Notes: generated by a model from the letters alone, not told the origin. DNA of 64,000 bases from Leptospiraceae bacterium (GCA_024233875.1 JACKPB010000007.1:124001-188000); one strand, 5' to 3'. Shown: positions 1 through 9,046, numbered from the stretch's first letter. Numbers and translations are program-made.

Positions 1-1150
1 ATTTTTTTAGCTGTATATATAATAAATTATACTACAGTATCACCTTGGGCAACTTTAGAGATATCATTTTTCTTAGCACCGCTAAGATAATAACTTAAAA
101 AAACACCATTTAAATCACTTCTTATAATATTCAAATCTCCACCAAGAGCAACATTTTCTATTAAAATACAAGATGCTCTAGCAATATCTTTTTTTGTTTC
201 CCCTGAAGAAGGAATTATTACATCATTTTTTTTAGAAAAGAATAACAAATTTTTAGAAAGATTGGTTTTAGAATAAACATTATTTATTATTTCTCCATAA
301 ATAGTATATAATTGTCCATACCTAATACAGTAATATTTCCCATCTAATTCAATATCTTCCTTTGAAATACCTTTTCCTTTAAAGAATTCTGCAACATCCC
401 CCAACTTCTTCAATTCCCACTTTCCCTTACCCCGAAACTCAGGAAATCTCATCTTTGGCACGGCACGAAGTTCCCTCCCTTGGAGGGGTGCCCCGAAGGG
501 GTGGGGTGGTCTAAGCTTCCATCCTCAGAAGACTCCACTTCTTCCGGAAATAATTTTTGCATCAAACCTTTCTTATGTGTTTTCAAAACTTCCAGTTGTT
601 GGTTTTCAGCAGTAATAAGTTCGTCCAAAGATGAAAGGCAATCAGCGATTTTTTGTTGTTCGGGGAGAGATGGTATAGGTATATTTAGTTTTTACTGTTT
701 ATTTCTGAACTATTAACTTGAATCAAATGTTCCTCCTTGAGAAATATTTCCCCATTTAGATTCATAGTTAATTAAGAATTGATACAAAAAATTTTGCTCA
801 TAGTCTTTATAACATTTTAATGTTGCTAGCCCTCTTCCTATACAAGCGTTATGAATTGATTTTGCGACAGTTCCTACTGGTGCTCGAACACTTAAGAGTA
901 TATCTCCAATTTTACATTCCTTAGTTATTTCTTTTGTATGTATTCTTGGAGAGGATTGTCGATCCTTTATATCCGCATTTCCTTGCAATAAAGGTAAACC
1001 TTCATTATTCTCATTATAAGCAGTTGAAGGTGGTGAAACTCCCATACTTATATCAGCAATCTGTTCTAATGAAAGATATTTCCATTTGTCATTCTCTTTA
1101 AATTCAGGAAACCTATACCTCGGAATCAAACTTTTAGTCTTTTTATTCAT
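1..1150 (-). pseudogene. hsdS: Type I restriction specificity subunit HsdS, broken by frameshifts, runs off the left edge
   Basis: HsdS chooses the DNA target of a type I restriction-modification complex through two target-recognition domains (TRDs) separated by conserved helices. TRD1 is read from 1150 to 713 (start RYRFPEF, end GGTFDSS). The central helix (PEQQKIADCLSSLDELI) lies at about 665-480 and TRD2 (VPKMRFPEF to AQGDTVV) at 461-27. They are in different frames. Indels near 717-725 and 680-685 interrupt the TRD1/helix junction. A tandem GGCAC duplication (457-466) separates helix from TRD2, and removing one copy restores the frame. A further frameshift after AQGDTVV precedes an in-register YIQLKK end. 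A GC-rich hairpin repeat (about 466-511) is inserted in the linker. The S subunit is therefore probably non-functional. Family assignment is firm; inactivity is inferred. Confidence 0.85.
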
Positions 1151-1169
1151 AAATACATCACTTTATTTC

Positions 1170-2050
1170 CTAATTTTCTTTTAACTTTTTTAAATTAATA
1201 CTCAATTCATAAATCGCAGCTCTTAAAACCTGAAAGCATAATTTCGCTGTATGTTCATTAGGATGAAAATTTCTACTTAGTTGTTCATATGGATGAATAT
1301 AATTTCTAAAATCTCTCAATGAATGACTAAACTTTTTTACATCCTCATACAAAATACCAATTTCATAGGCAACATCAATAAAATGTATTAGTGACCATTC
1401 ATGGAATTGTTTCTGGTTTATCTTCCTTAGATTTAGGTGTTGGACTTAGCTTGATTAAATTGTCTTGGATACTTACTTGCACATCCTAAAAGAATTCCTT
1501 CAAGTGAATATTTCCACATAAAAAATAACAGCTAAATTTGCTTTTCCTTGTAAGCATGATTTAATCTCTTCAAGCCTATCATATATTATTTTTTAGAAAT
1601 TATTGGATCAATTTCTAAACTTTCAATATTTATTTGATCAAATTCTTTTTTTAAAATATCATCCTGATTTTCGATTGGTTTTTCGTTTAATGCTTCAATA
1701 TTATCTGTTCTTTTCAAATGTAATTTCCTTCAGATTTTTCTTACAACTTTCCAGTTATTAAATGCCAAATACAAGTTGAAATCCTTGATAAGACTATCTA
1801 AAATATCTATCCTTGATACAAAATTAATTGGATTGAATACCAATCTTATGCACTTATCCAATTCTGGTGTGCCATTTATTTTATTTAATCGTTCATCAGT
1901 ATATATCCATCTAGAAGGAAAACCTTGACCGTATGAATCATTAAAACCAAGTTCTTTAAAGAACTCTACCAAATTCGATCCTGACCTATATTCAGTTTCT
2001 TCATTTATTAGATTTCTAAGTTTTTCTAATGTTTTTTTATCTATTAGCAT
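1170..2050 (-). pseudogene. AbiJ-like HEPN abortive-infection protein, multiply frameshifted
   Basis: The N-terminal part is open from 2050 to 1730 (LINEETEYRSGSNLVEFF, NDSYGQGFPSRWIYTDE, ending NWKVVRKI). The rest continues in shifting frames: KNLKEITFEK, then EALNEKPIENQDD, then YDRLEEIKSCLQGKANLAVI, then LEGILLGCASKYPRQF, then KSKEDKPETIP, then FHEWSLIHFIDVAYEIGI, ending FSHSLRDFRNYIHP and KLCFQVLRAAIYEL to 1170. The last part resembles HEPN-like C-termini of proteins encoded in type I restriction loci, and the N-terminal domain resembles AbiJ N-terminal domains. At least four single-base frameshifts separate the blocks, while flanking genes toward hsdR are intact. I read it as one decayed defence gene rather than two small genes. 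The AbiJ label is from memory and moderately sure. Confidence 0.65.
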
Positions 2051-2094
2051 ATTGAATTAGTAACTCGTTAAATTTGCATAAATTATTATCATCA

Positions 2095-2976
2095 CTAAAA
2101 TCCAAATAAATCTTTATATTTATATAATATACCTGAAGCAATTATGCTCCCTGAAGTGCCTTCTAAAATATTTCTAATTGTTCTTAAGCTTTCTTGTATA
2201 ATAAAATTAATTGTATTATATTTCTTTTTCTCGATTTCAATTTTTTGAATTTCACTTTTTAAATAATTTTTATTTTTGATTGAGAAATCTTTATGATCAA
2301 TATTTTCTTTAATAGTTGTTATTAATTCCTCTAATTTTTCTAAAGAAATATTAGAATTATTTATACTTGAATCTGTTGAGCTATTAATAATCTGACTATT
2401 ATTAATATTTTCATAAAAATTATTTACAGTATAATTTATGGATTGAGCATTTTTTATTTCATCATTATTAAAACTCATGTTTTCACCTATAATTCCATCC
2501 TCTTCTAATTTCAATGACCACTCTAATAAGATATTTTTAACTTTTTCAATAATAGCAATTAATTGTGAACTATCTATACTCAAACTAATTTTAGTTTTGT
2601 ATGATATATATTTGGATAATTCATCAGGAAGAGGAATCGAAAGTCCCTCACCACTTTTTTGAATTAAATCTTCTAATTCTGGAATTGATTGAATTATCTC
2701 TTTGTTGGAAATTTGATCCTGAATTGATCTTTGTTCAAAGACAATATATTGCCAACTATGATAAGGGTTCCATGCCACTACTTGTCCATATACTTTTCTA
2801 TATTCTGGTATTGTAACTTGTCCAATGTAACCATTGAGTTCTAAATGAATCCATTTTTCAAAATCATCAACTTTTAGTTTTCTAGAAATGATATATGCCA
2901 TTCTTAAGATATTGGTTGCCCTAGAATTAGAATTATATAGTTCTTGCTGTAACTCAAATACTAAAGATTGATTCAT
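2095..2976 (-). CDS. AbiTii-domain abortive-infection protein
   Basis: This 293-residue protein begins with a domain of about 160 residues matching the AbiTii pattern: an N-terminal helix (LVFELQQELYNS), RKLKVDDFEKWIHLELNGY, IPEYRKVYGQVVAWNPYHSW, and a terminal ILLEWSLKLEEDGIIGENMSF. A polar, Asn/Ser-rich linker follows (about 175-215), then a charged helical region and a short C-terminal segment with SLRTIRNILEGTSGSII. AbiTii proteins belong to abortive phage-infection systems; the biochemical activity is not established here. The ORF is intact between a decayed AbiJ-like gene and a PIN nuclease, inside the restriction operon. No good Shine-Dalgarno site precedes the start, so it may be translated by read-through of a polycistronic message. 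Confidence 0.75.
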   Translation of the reverse strand: MNQSLVFELQQELYNSNSRATNILRMAYIISRKLKVDDFEKWIHLELNGYIGQVTIPEYRKVYGQVVAWNPYHSWQYIVFEQRSIQDQISNKEIIQSIPELEDLIQKSGEGLSIPLPDELSKYISYKTKISLSIDSSQLIAIIEKVKNILLEWSLKLEEDGIIGENMSFNNDEIKNAQSINYTVNNFYENINNSQIINSSTDSSINNSNISLEKLEELITTIKENIDHKDFSIKNKNYLKSEIQKIEIEKKKYNTINFIIQESLRTIRNILEGTSGSIIASGILYKYKDLFGF

Positions 2977-3024
2977 AGATATAATACCATTAAATTAATT
3001 TTAATCCCAACCAATTCCATACCA

Positions 3025-3561
3025 TCAATTCACTTTCCCATTCCACCAAGTGTAGAGTAGACTATTTTTCGGGGGTCTGAATTTTCCATTGATTTGAATA
3101 TTTTGTAAGCACAACTTAATTTGTGAATCAGATACATTATCATTTTCTGTCCATTTTTTTATAATTTCCGGAGTTGTAAGTATTTTAGTAAAATTGATAC
3201 GAGTTAGCTGATTCAATGCCGCCTTATCATCTGTTGCTATGTACCAGTTTCTATTTTTTCCAATAGAAAGGGTATAGGCTTCCCCATCATCTAGATTTTG
3301 AGAAACAAAATAGACCATTTCATCTATTTCATCATCTGTGGGTGATACGATTTCAATAAGATTCTTAGTAACATATGGTGCTAAAATGATTTTTTCCTTT
3401 TCATTTTTTTCATGATTAAAAATGGATAACACTTCATTTTTATAAACATAGATTGCTATTTTCCAATCCATCTTTATACTCGAAAGAATATCTTCAAAAA
3501 ACCCTGAAGCATAGAAATTAATGATACAGCTAGCATCTAGAATCAGGGACAAACCACTCAT
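3025..3561 (-). CDS. PIN-domain nuclease paired with the XRE-ImmA protein
   Basis: This 178-residue protein has the acidic pattern of a PIN RNase fold: LILDASCIINF at the N-terminus (Asp9), an acidic residue in YKNEVLS, LDDGEAYTLSIGKN, and YIATDDKAAL. PIN proteins cleave RNA using metal held by these residues and usually act as toxins. The gene starts 7 bp after the XRE-ImmA/IrrE gene stops, so the two are probably co-transcribed. It shows little similarity to the VapC encoded at 5111-5512. The about 45-residue C-terminal extension (FRPPKNSLLYTWWNGKVN end) is not part of the core fold. A toxin role is inferred from the family and the pairing. Confidence 0.7.
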   Translation of the reverse strand: MSGLSLILDASCIINFYASGFFEDILSSIKMDWKIAIYVYKNEVLSIFNHEKNEKEKIILAPYVTKNLIEIVSPTDDEIDEMVYFVSQNLDDGEAYTLSIGKNRNWYIATDDKAALNQLTRINFTKILTTPEIIKKWTENDNVSDSQIKLCLQNIQINGKFRPPKNSLLYTWWNGKVN

Positions 3562-3568
3562 CTAAAAA

Positions 3569-4774
3569 TCAAACTCCAATCTCTTCTAGTTTCTTACTGG
3601 ACAGATCAACTCCATAGATAGGTTCTTCATAAAGTTCTTTGTTTTTTTCTAAAAAATCCCTAGCATCGATTCTATCCAATTCTAAATACTTAGAAAAAGA
3701 TCCTTCGGATATCAGACCATCATAGTAGGCTTGCATTGCTAAACGAAGGTATTGTTTTGGAAATTTATTCTCTACCTTAACTTCCTTTTTGATACCTAGC
3801 TCCTGTTCAATCTCAGAAGGTTTTATTTTATTTTTTTTCAATCTGTCATACAATCCCCTTGCTACCAGATCTAAAGATTCCAATCGATAAGTCATAGCTT
3901 GAAAGGAAATACCAAAATAATAAGCAAGGGATACAATATCTCTCGGAGTAAAAACTCCGGTACTTTGTTTGATTTCATAATATTTTGATTTTAATGCTGA
4001 AGAAGGTACCAAAAAATGAAATGCAAATCGTTCAGCAAATAGCTCACTATATGGAATTTTCTTTTTGCTTTCTTCTAAACTGACAGAAATGGAAAACCTA
4101 TTTTCTAAATAGTGTGCATACTCATGAGCGAGAGAAGCTCGCCGTTTAGATTCCGGATGATTTGAATTGATGGCAATGCAACCACCCAATTCTCTGTCAT
4201 AAGAGTAAATACCCGATATTTTAAAACTCATAGGAAGATAAAAGATATTCAATCCAGTTTTATCTTCTAATAAATCTCTTAAATCGGGAATTGGTAACTC
4301 TCCGAGTTCTAGTCTTACTCTTTCTTTCTTTGAAATCTCTTGGGCAGCATCATTGATGGGAATTCCTTGGATATTATAGGTAGGAGTAGTCTTTCCTATC
4401 TTTTTAAATTTACAAATCTCTTCCAGCTCTAGATAATTTTTACATAGTTTTTTTAGTTCGATAATCAACTTTTCTACTTCTTCTTTCTGAAGTTCATAAG
4501 AAGAGGAATGAAATCTTAGTTGAGGATTTTGAATTTCTAAAGAAATATCTTTCCTTAAAAAATCTTTTACAGATCTCCCATAGATTTCAGCAAAATGAGC
4601 CAGTTCGGATGGTTTAAGTTTTCTTTCTCCCTTTTCTATTGCAATAATGGTAGTCCTAGCAATAGAGAGAAGTTCTGCTACATCGGATTGAGTAAACCCC
4701 TTTGCTTTTCTCGCACCAGCAAGTTCTTTTCCAATTTCGAGTGAGTTTAATTTAGAAATAATATCTAAGTCCAT
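3569..4774 (-). CDS. XRE helix-turn-helix regulator fused to an ImmA/IrrE metallopeptidase
   Basis: The 401-residue protein has an N-terminal XRE helix-turn-helix (about residues 14-70: GARKAKGFTQSDVAELLSIA, AIEKGERKLKPSELA) and a central ImmA/IrrE-type zinc peptidase domain with the HExxH motif in ASLAHEYAHYLENR (about residue 215). A helical C-terminal region ends GVDLSSKKLEEIGV. ImmA/IrrE peptidases cleave repressors or antitoxins, for example in mobile-element or stress control. A strong ribosome site (GGGAGG, about 6 nt before ATG) supports the start. It is the first gene of the XRE-ImmA and PIN pair. It may act as the antitoxin/repressor of the PIN gene, which is inferred from arrangement only. 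Confidence 0.85.
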   Translation of the reverse strand: MDLDIISKLNSLEIGKELAGARKAKGFTQSDVAELLSIARTTIIAIEKGERKLKPSELAHFAEIYGRSVKDFLRKDISLEIQNPQLRFHSSSYELQKEEVEKLIIELKKLCKNYLELEEICKFKKIGKTTPTYNIQGIPINDAAQEISKKERVRLELGELPIPDLRDLLEDKTGLNIFYLPMSFKISGIYSYDRELGGCIAINSNHPESKRRASLAHEYAHYLENRFSISVSLEESKKKIPYSELFAERFAFHFLVPSSALKSKYYEIKQSTGVFTPRDIVSLAYYFGISFQAMTYRLESLDLVARGLYDRLKKNKIKPSEIEQELGIKKEVKVENKFPKQYLRLAMQAYYDGLISEGSFSKYLELDRIDARDFLEKNKELYEEPIYGVDLSSKKLEEIGV

Positions 4775-5110
4775 CTTATGCCTCCCTTATTCAAACCTGG
4801 CATACAGTTTGAAGCCAAATTCATACAATGTCAACAGAAATAGGCTCATTAAAATAGAAATTGTCAGATTTTCATGACATTTTTGAAATACTTGATGAGA
4901 TTCAAACCGCCTCAAGACCCACCCCCTACCGACTCATACCCACTTATCCATCACAAAAGAATTGAATCGCTTGATCTCCAGATTTCTGACAAAAAGCCGT
5001 ATAGAAAATACATCCAACAAATCTACCCAAAAAAGGAATTTCTTTCATCAAACTGATAGCATAAGAAAAGTGTTTAGACCCATCTTTTAATTCCATATTT
5101 TACATTCCTA
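4775..5110. other. Non-coding spacer between vapC and the XRE-ImmA gene
   Basis: This 336-bp spacer carries the ribosome site of the XRE-ImmA gene and probably its promoter; a TTGACA sits on the minus strand at 4834-4829, but no convincing -10 follows at 17 bp. At 4923-4944 a 22-bp sequence matches the hsdR 3-prime end (5799-5820) in 21 of 22 positions and in the same orientation. A 60-codon open frame on the plus strand (4874-5056) has no ribosome site and no recognisable protein features, so it was not called. Confidence 0.5.
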
Positions 5111-5512
5111 TCACTTCCAAAATAGTTTCAGCCCAAATGAGGTGTATTCATTGAATTGTTTATCTTTAGATACTATTGTCATTTGAGAATGAATGGATTG
5201 CCAAATCAACATTCGATCAAAAGGATCAAAATGAGTTAGGCGTGGCAATTTATGAAAAGAACTAGCTACAGTATCATCCAAATGGAGGATTTCGAATCCG
5301 GATTTATTTATGTAAATAGGGAGCTCTTCCGGTTGAATGTTTTCTAAATTTAATTTTCCTATTCCATACTTCATAGATATTTCCCATAGGGATACAATAC
5401 TTACATAAATTTCATTCTCATCATCTAAAACTAAATCTTTCACTTTTTTAGATAACCGTGAAGGTTCAAACAATGTCCAGAGTAGGACATGAGTATCCAA
5501 AAGATATTTCAT
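5111..5512 (-). CDS. vapC: VapC-family PIN toxin
   Basis: This 133-residue PIN ribonuclease is of the VapC type. It has the acidic residues of the fold: Asp6 in YLLDTHVLLW, Glu in SLWEISMKYGIGKL, Asp in HFDPFDRMLIWQ and Asp in VSKDKQF. VapC toxins cut tRNA or rRNA when released from their antitoxin. Its ATG overlaps the upstream antitoxin stop by 4 bp, the usual coupled arrangement. Length and layout match the subfamily paired with Phd/YefM antitoxins (DTHVLLW). The target RNA cannot be told from sequence. Confidence 0.9.
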   Translation of the reverse strand: MKYLLDTHVLLWTLFEPSRLSKKVKDLVLDDENEIYVSIVSLWEISMKYGIGKLNLENIQPEELPIYINKSGFEILHLDDTVASSFHKLPRLTHFDPFDRMLIWQSIHSQMTIVSKDKQFNEYTSFGLKLFWK

Positions 5513-5748
5513 AACCCCAAAAACTCTTCTTCTGAAATTTTAAAATTAGATTTGATTTTGAAGGATGCTTTCTTTTTTAAAATTCCAATTTTTCGATGTT
5601 TTTTTTTGGAATATTTTGCGTAGGGAACCAGTACAGCTATCTTTTCCTTTTTCTTTCCAAAGGAAATAGCTACTTCTTCTCCTCTTTTGATATCTTCAAT
5701 AACTTCTGAGAAATGAGATTTGAATTCGCCAACCTGTAAAGTTTTCAT
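5509..5748 (-). CDS. Phd/YefM-type antitoxin of the VapC pair
   Basis: This 79-residue protein begins MKTLQVGEFKSHFSEVIEDI, then RGEEVAISFGKKKEKIAVLV, the typical Phd/YefM N-terminal DNA-binding fold. The Lys-rich remainder, ending FKISEEEFLGL, is the expected toxin-binding tail. It should bind and block the VapC toxin encoded immediately downstream (4-bp overlap) and repress its own operon. A palindrome in its promoter region at 5770-5784 is the likely operator. Confidence 0.85.
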   Translation of the reverse strand: MKTLQVGEFKSHFSEVIEDIKRGEEVAISFGKKKEKIAVLVPYAKYSKKKHRKIGILKKKASFKIKSNFKISEEEFLGL

Positions 5749-5769
5749 GACTTTTATGATTTACTCAAC

Positions 5770-5784
5770 TTGACAACTTGTCAA
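5770..5784. promoter_or_regulatory. Palindrome upstream of the antitoxin gene, probable operator
   Basis: TTGACAACTTGTCAA has 7-bp arms around a single central base and lies 22 bp upstream of the antitoxin start. On the minus strand it supplies a TTGACA that could serve as the -35 element. Phd/YefM antitoxins usually autoregulate through such palindromes. Function is inferred from position. Confidence 0.5.
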
Positions 5785-5805
5785 GAAGAATATCGAATCC
5801 CCTAC

Positions 5806-8800
5806 CTACTCATACCCACTCAATCCTGATATCTCACGTCCCCCGGAGAGCTTTTTCAATATTGGAATCAAGTCCTTCATCAATTCACTCTCTTTTCGGG
5901 ATCGATCTTTCCAACCGAGTTCCAGAGGTGTCATGAGTTCACTGAGTTTTTCCCCGTCAAATACCAATAGATCGATGATCACCTCTACAAAAACCTTTAG
6001 GGACTTAGGGGGGAGACCATACTTCTCAGCTATCGAAATCAATTCCAGATCTGATTTTTCAGATTTAAATTTTTGGTATCCATCACGAATCTCTTTTTCG
6101 CTCATTCCCCTGCCAGCTTTTAGGGTATTGATGTAGGCAAGGATATCCTCTTTTTCTTCCATGAGGTTTGATGTGGAAGTGAGAATACTTGTCAGCTCAT
6201 CTCTACTCATCTTCTGTTTGGAAGGTTTGGTTTTTGTGTATTCCGAAATAAGTGATACAATGTAATCATAATCGATGATAGCAGAAGAAAAGAGGACAAA
6301 CTCAAAATCCAATTGATTCAAATTCGCATTACCACCGGAATCTGTGCCCTTTTGAGATGATTTCAATTGGTTGGCTGTTTCTATATACATTGTGCGAAAG
6401 CCGCGTAAGGTGTTGATGGGAAGTTTTTCTTCTACAATTTGAGTTTGTTCTTCGGTCAGATCCGTATACTGATCGAGTTGAGTTTTGAGCTTCTGAATCT
6501 CTTTGAATTTATTGATAAACTCTCCCTGAGCCTTCTCACCTTTTAAATTATTAACTTCAGAAGGGGTAAAGTCTAATTTATTGCTCTTCATGAAAGATTC
6601 TAGGTCCTCAACGGCTTTATCCAACTTTTTTATAACTACCGCAGCAGGTTCTACAATCCAAATTTCTTTGGCTCTCTCACTATCATTTCCGGAAAAGAGG
6701 GTTATCGCCTCTTTCACCCGTTCTTCCTGCTGTCGGAAATCGAGGATATTCCCATAGGGTTTTGTATCATTCAATACACGATTGGTTCTGGAAAATGCCT
6801 GAATCAAACCGTGATACTTTAAGTTCTTATCCACATAAAGAGTATTTAAATATTTGGAATCAAATCCCGTTAAAAGCATATCCACAACGATCACAATATC
6901 AATTTTATTTTTTTGAGGAAAGTCTGAATGGGAATACTTTTGATTTTTGATTCTCTGCTGAACATCCTGATAGTAATGATCAAATTCACTAATTTTATGA
7001 TTCGTTCCATAACGGGCATTATAATCTTTCAGGATAGTTTTCAGTGCTTGTTTCTTCTTTTCAGGCTCTTCTTCATTATCTGCTCTTTCCTGTTGAAGAT
7101 CTTCCTGAAGTTGTTGGACATCCTTATTTCCTTCTGCAGGAGGTGAAAATACACAAGCAATATTGAGGGGCTTGTAATTTTCATCTTCCTGAAGTCTGAG
7201 ATCCTGAATCTCCTTAAATAATTCATAGTATTCAATCGCATGATTGATAGACGATGTAGCGAATATGGCATTGAATCTTCTCTGATTTGTTGCTGAATTA
7301 TGCTTTTCTAAAATAGACTCTACAATCGCTTTTTTGGTAATTTCTGCATCCGGTTTTACGGTCTTTTCTTTTTGGGAAGTATCTTTAGTTTCAGTCTTTA
7401 TTTTGGGTTTGTAGAAATCGATATGAAACTTCAAAACATTTTTATCTGCTATCGCATTGGTTATAGTATAAGCGTGCAACTGCTTTTCAAAAATATCCTT
7501 TGTAGTTTTGAAGCTCATTTGTGTCCCATCAATCTGCTTAGTGGAAGAATTCTTATCAAAAATGGGGGTCCCTGTAAACCCGAAGAGTTGTGCATTGGGA
7601 AAGAAAACTTTGATAGCTTCATGATTTTCTCCGAATTGGGAACGGTGACATTCATCAAATATGATCACCATTCTTTTATCCCGAAGAACTTCCAACCGTT
7701 CTTTATAGGTGGATTTTCCCTGCTTTTTTTTAGTTTGGTTTCTTTTATTGTTCTCATCTAAAGCAAGTCCCAACTTTTGAATCGTTGTTACAATTACTTT
7801 GTCCGCATAGGATTCGGAAAGAAGTCTGCGAACCAATGTTTCTGTATTTGTATTCTCCTCTACACAACCTTCCTGAAATTTATTGAATTCCTCCCGTGTT
7901 TGTCTGTCCAAATCTTTACGATCCACAACAAAGAGACATTTTTCAATATCAGGATTGTCTTTCAAAAGTGTCGATGCTTTGAAGGAAGTAAGAGTTTTCC
8001 CGGAACCCGTTGTGTGCCAGATATATCCGTTTCCACGATTTTGATGAATGCAATCCACGATTGCTTTTACTGCATAGATCTGATACGGTCTCATAATCAT
8101 TAGTTTCTTTTCGGTTGCAACTAGTACCATATAACGACTGATCAATTGGGCTATGGTACATTTTGCCAGAAAAATTTCTGAAAAATCATGAAGATGAGTA
8201 ATCTTCTTATTGTTTTCATCTGCGAGTTGATAGATGGGTAGAAATCTCTCATCAGCATGGAAGGCAAAATGTTCTTTCTGGTTATTAGAAAAGTAGTACG
8301 TGTTCACTTCGTTACTGGCTATAAATAATTGCATGAAGCAGAGAAGTGAGTTGGTATAACCGTTCCCCGGATCATTTTTATAAGTAACTATCTGCTCCAT
8401 AGCTTTCCTGGGAGTTCTGTCCAATGACTTCAGTTCGATCTGTACTACAGGGATTCCATTGATTAAAAGTATGACATCATATCTATGATTACTTACTGCT
8501 GTATTCATTCTCAATTGATTGATCACTTCGAACTCATTCTTGCACCAATCTTTGATATTTACAAGAGTGTATTGAAGGGGCGATCCATCATCCCTCTGAA
8601 ATGTATTGATTTCTCTAAGTTTCTTAGATGCAGAATATACATCTGGGGTGATGATAGAGTCTTTCAATCGGGAGAACTCCGAATCACTCAGATGAACCCT
8701 ATTGAGCAATTCAAAATGATCCCGAAAATTTTTCTCAAGATCGTCCCTATTTCTAATCTCAGATCGGTAGGTATATTTTAAATCTTTCAGTTTTTGAATG

Positions 8801-8832
8801 AATAGGTCTTCAATTTCTCTTTCATTTTTCAT
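5806..8832 (-). CDS. hsdR: Type I restriction enzyme, restriction/translocation subunit HsdR
   Basis: HsdR (1008 residues, full length) is the DNA-translocating and cutting subunit of the type I complex. It has the N-terminal nuclease motif (YDVILLINGIPVVQIELKS), a superfamily 2 helicase core with Walker A (HTTGSGKTLTSFKA), the DEAD-like box IIFDECHRSQFGE, TGTPIF, and later motifs VDMLLTGFDSKYLNT and QAFSRTNRV. The C-terminal helical region ends SGLSGYE. The start is backed by an AGGTGG site. It is the only visibly intact core restriction subunit here: hsdS is broken and hsdM is not in the window, so restriction activity is doubtful. Its stop codon lies inside a 22-bp sequence repeated at 4923-4944. 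Confidence 0.95.
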   Translation of the reverse strand: MKNEREIEDLFIQKLKDLKYTYRSEIRNRDDLEKNFRDHFELLNRVHLSDSEFSRLKDSIITPDVYSASKKLREINTFQRDDGSPLQYTLVNIKDWCKNEFEVINQLRMNTAVSNHRYDVILLINGIPVVQIELKSLDRTPRKAMEQIVTYKNDPGNGYTNSLLCFMQLFIASNEVNTYYFSNNQKEHFAFHADERFLPIYQLADENNKKITHLHDFSEIFLAKCTIAQLISRYMVLVATEKKLMIMRPYQIYAVKAIVDCIHQNRGNGYIWHTTGSGKTLTSFKASTLLKDNPDIEKCLFVVDRKDLDRQTREEFNKFQEGCVEENTNTETLVRRLLSESYADKVIVTTIQKLGLALDENNKRNQTKKKQGKSTYKERLEVLRDKRMVIIFDECHRSQFGENHEAIKVFFPNAQLFGFTGTPIFDKNSSTKQIDGTQMSFKTTKDIFEKQLHAYTITNAIADKNVLKFHIDFYKPKIKTETKDTSQKEKTVKPDAEITKKAIVESILEKHNSATNQRRFNAIFATSSINHAIEYYELFKEIQDLRLQEDENYKPLNIACVFSPPAEGNKDVQQLQEDLQQERADNEEEPEKKKQALKTILKDYNARYGTNHKISEFDHYYQDVQQRIKNQKYSHSDFPQKNKIDIVIVVDMLLTGFDSKYLNTLYVDKNLKYHGLIQAFSRTNRVLNDTKPYGNILDFRQQEERVKEAITLFSGNDSERAKEIWIVEPAAVVIKKLDKAVEDLESFMKSNKLDFTPSEVNNLKGEKAQGEFINKFKEIQKLKTQLDQYTDLTEEQTQIVEEKLPINTLRGFRTMYIETANQLKSSQKGTDSGGNANLNQLDFEFVLFSSAIIDYDYIVSLISEYTKTKPSKQKMSRDELTSILTSTSNLMEEKEDILAYINTLKAGRGMSEKEIRDGYQKFKSEKSDLELISIAEKYGLPPKSLKVFVEVIIDLLVFDGEKLSELMTPLELGWKDRSRKESELMKDLIPILKKLSGGREISGLSGYE

Positions 8833-9046
8833 AGATTCCCACCTGCTATCAAAATAGATTTTAAAATTGGGTTAAATATCATGTCATTTTTACGAAGTTT
8901 GAAATCAATAAACCCTAACAATCTCACCTTCTTTGACAAGATATGCTTATTTTAACTTAGTGTTTCTAATTTAAACAATTATTTATACTTTTGTGGAAAT
9001 TAAATACGTTCCCAGAAATCAACTTCCATAAAAGACGAATTCAACA

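Noticed and set aside
1..2050. Frameshifts in hsdS and the AbiJ-like gene as sequencing errors
   Set aside because: Not excluded, but neighbouring genes are intact, the errors cluster in two genes, and one is a clean 5-bp duplication, which favours true decay.
4874..5056. 60-codon plus-strand ORF between vapC and the XRE-ImmA gene
   Set aside because: No ribosome site, Pro-rich low-complexity start, and it includes a non-coding 22-bp repeat shared with the hsdR end.
5933..8781. Open frames of 60-129 codons on both strands inside hsdR
   Set aside because: They are shadow frames of hsdR with no ribosome sites and no coherent protein features.
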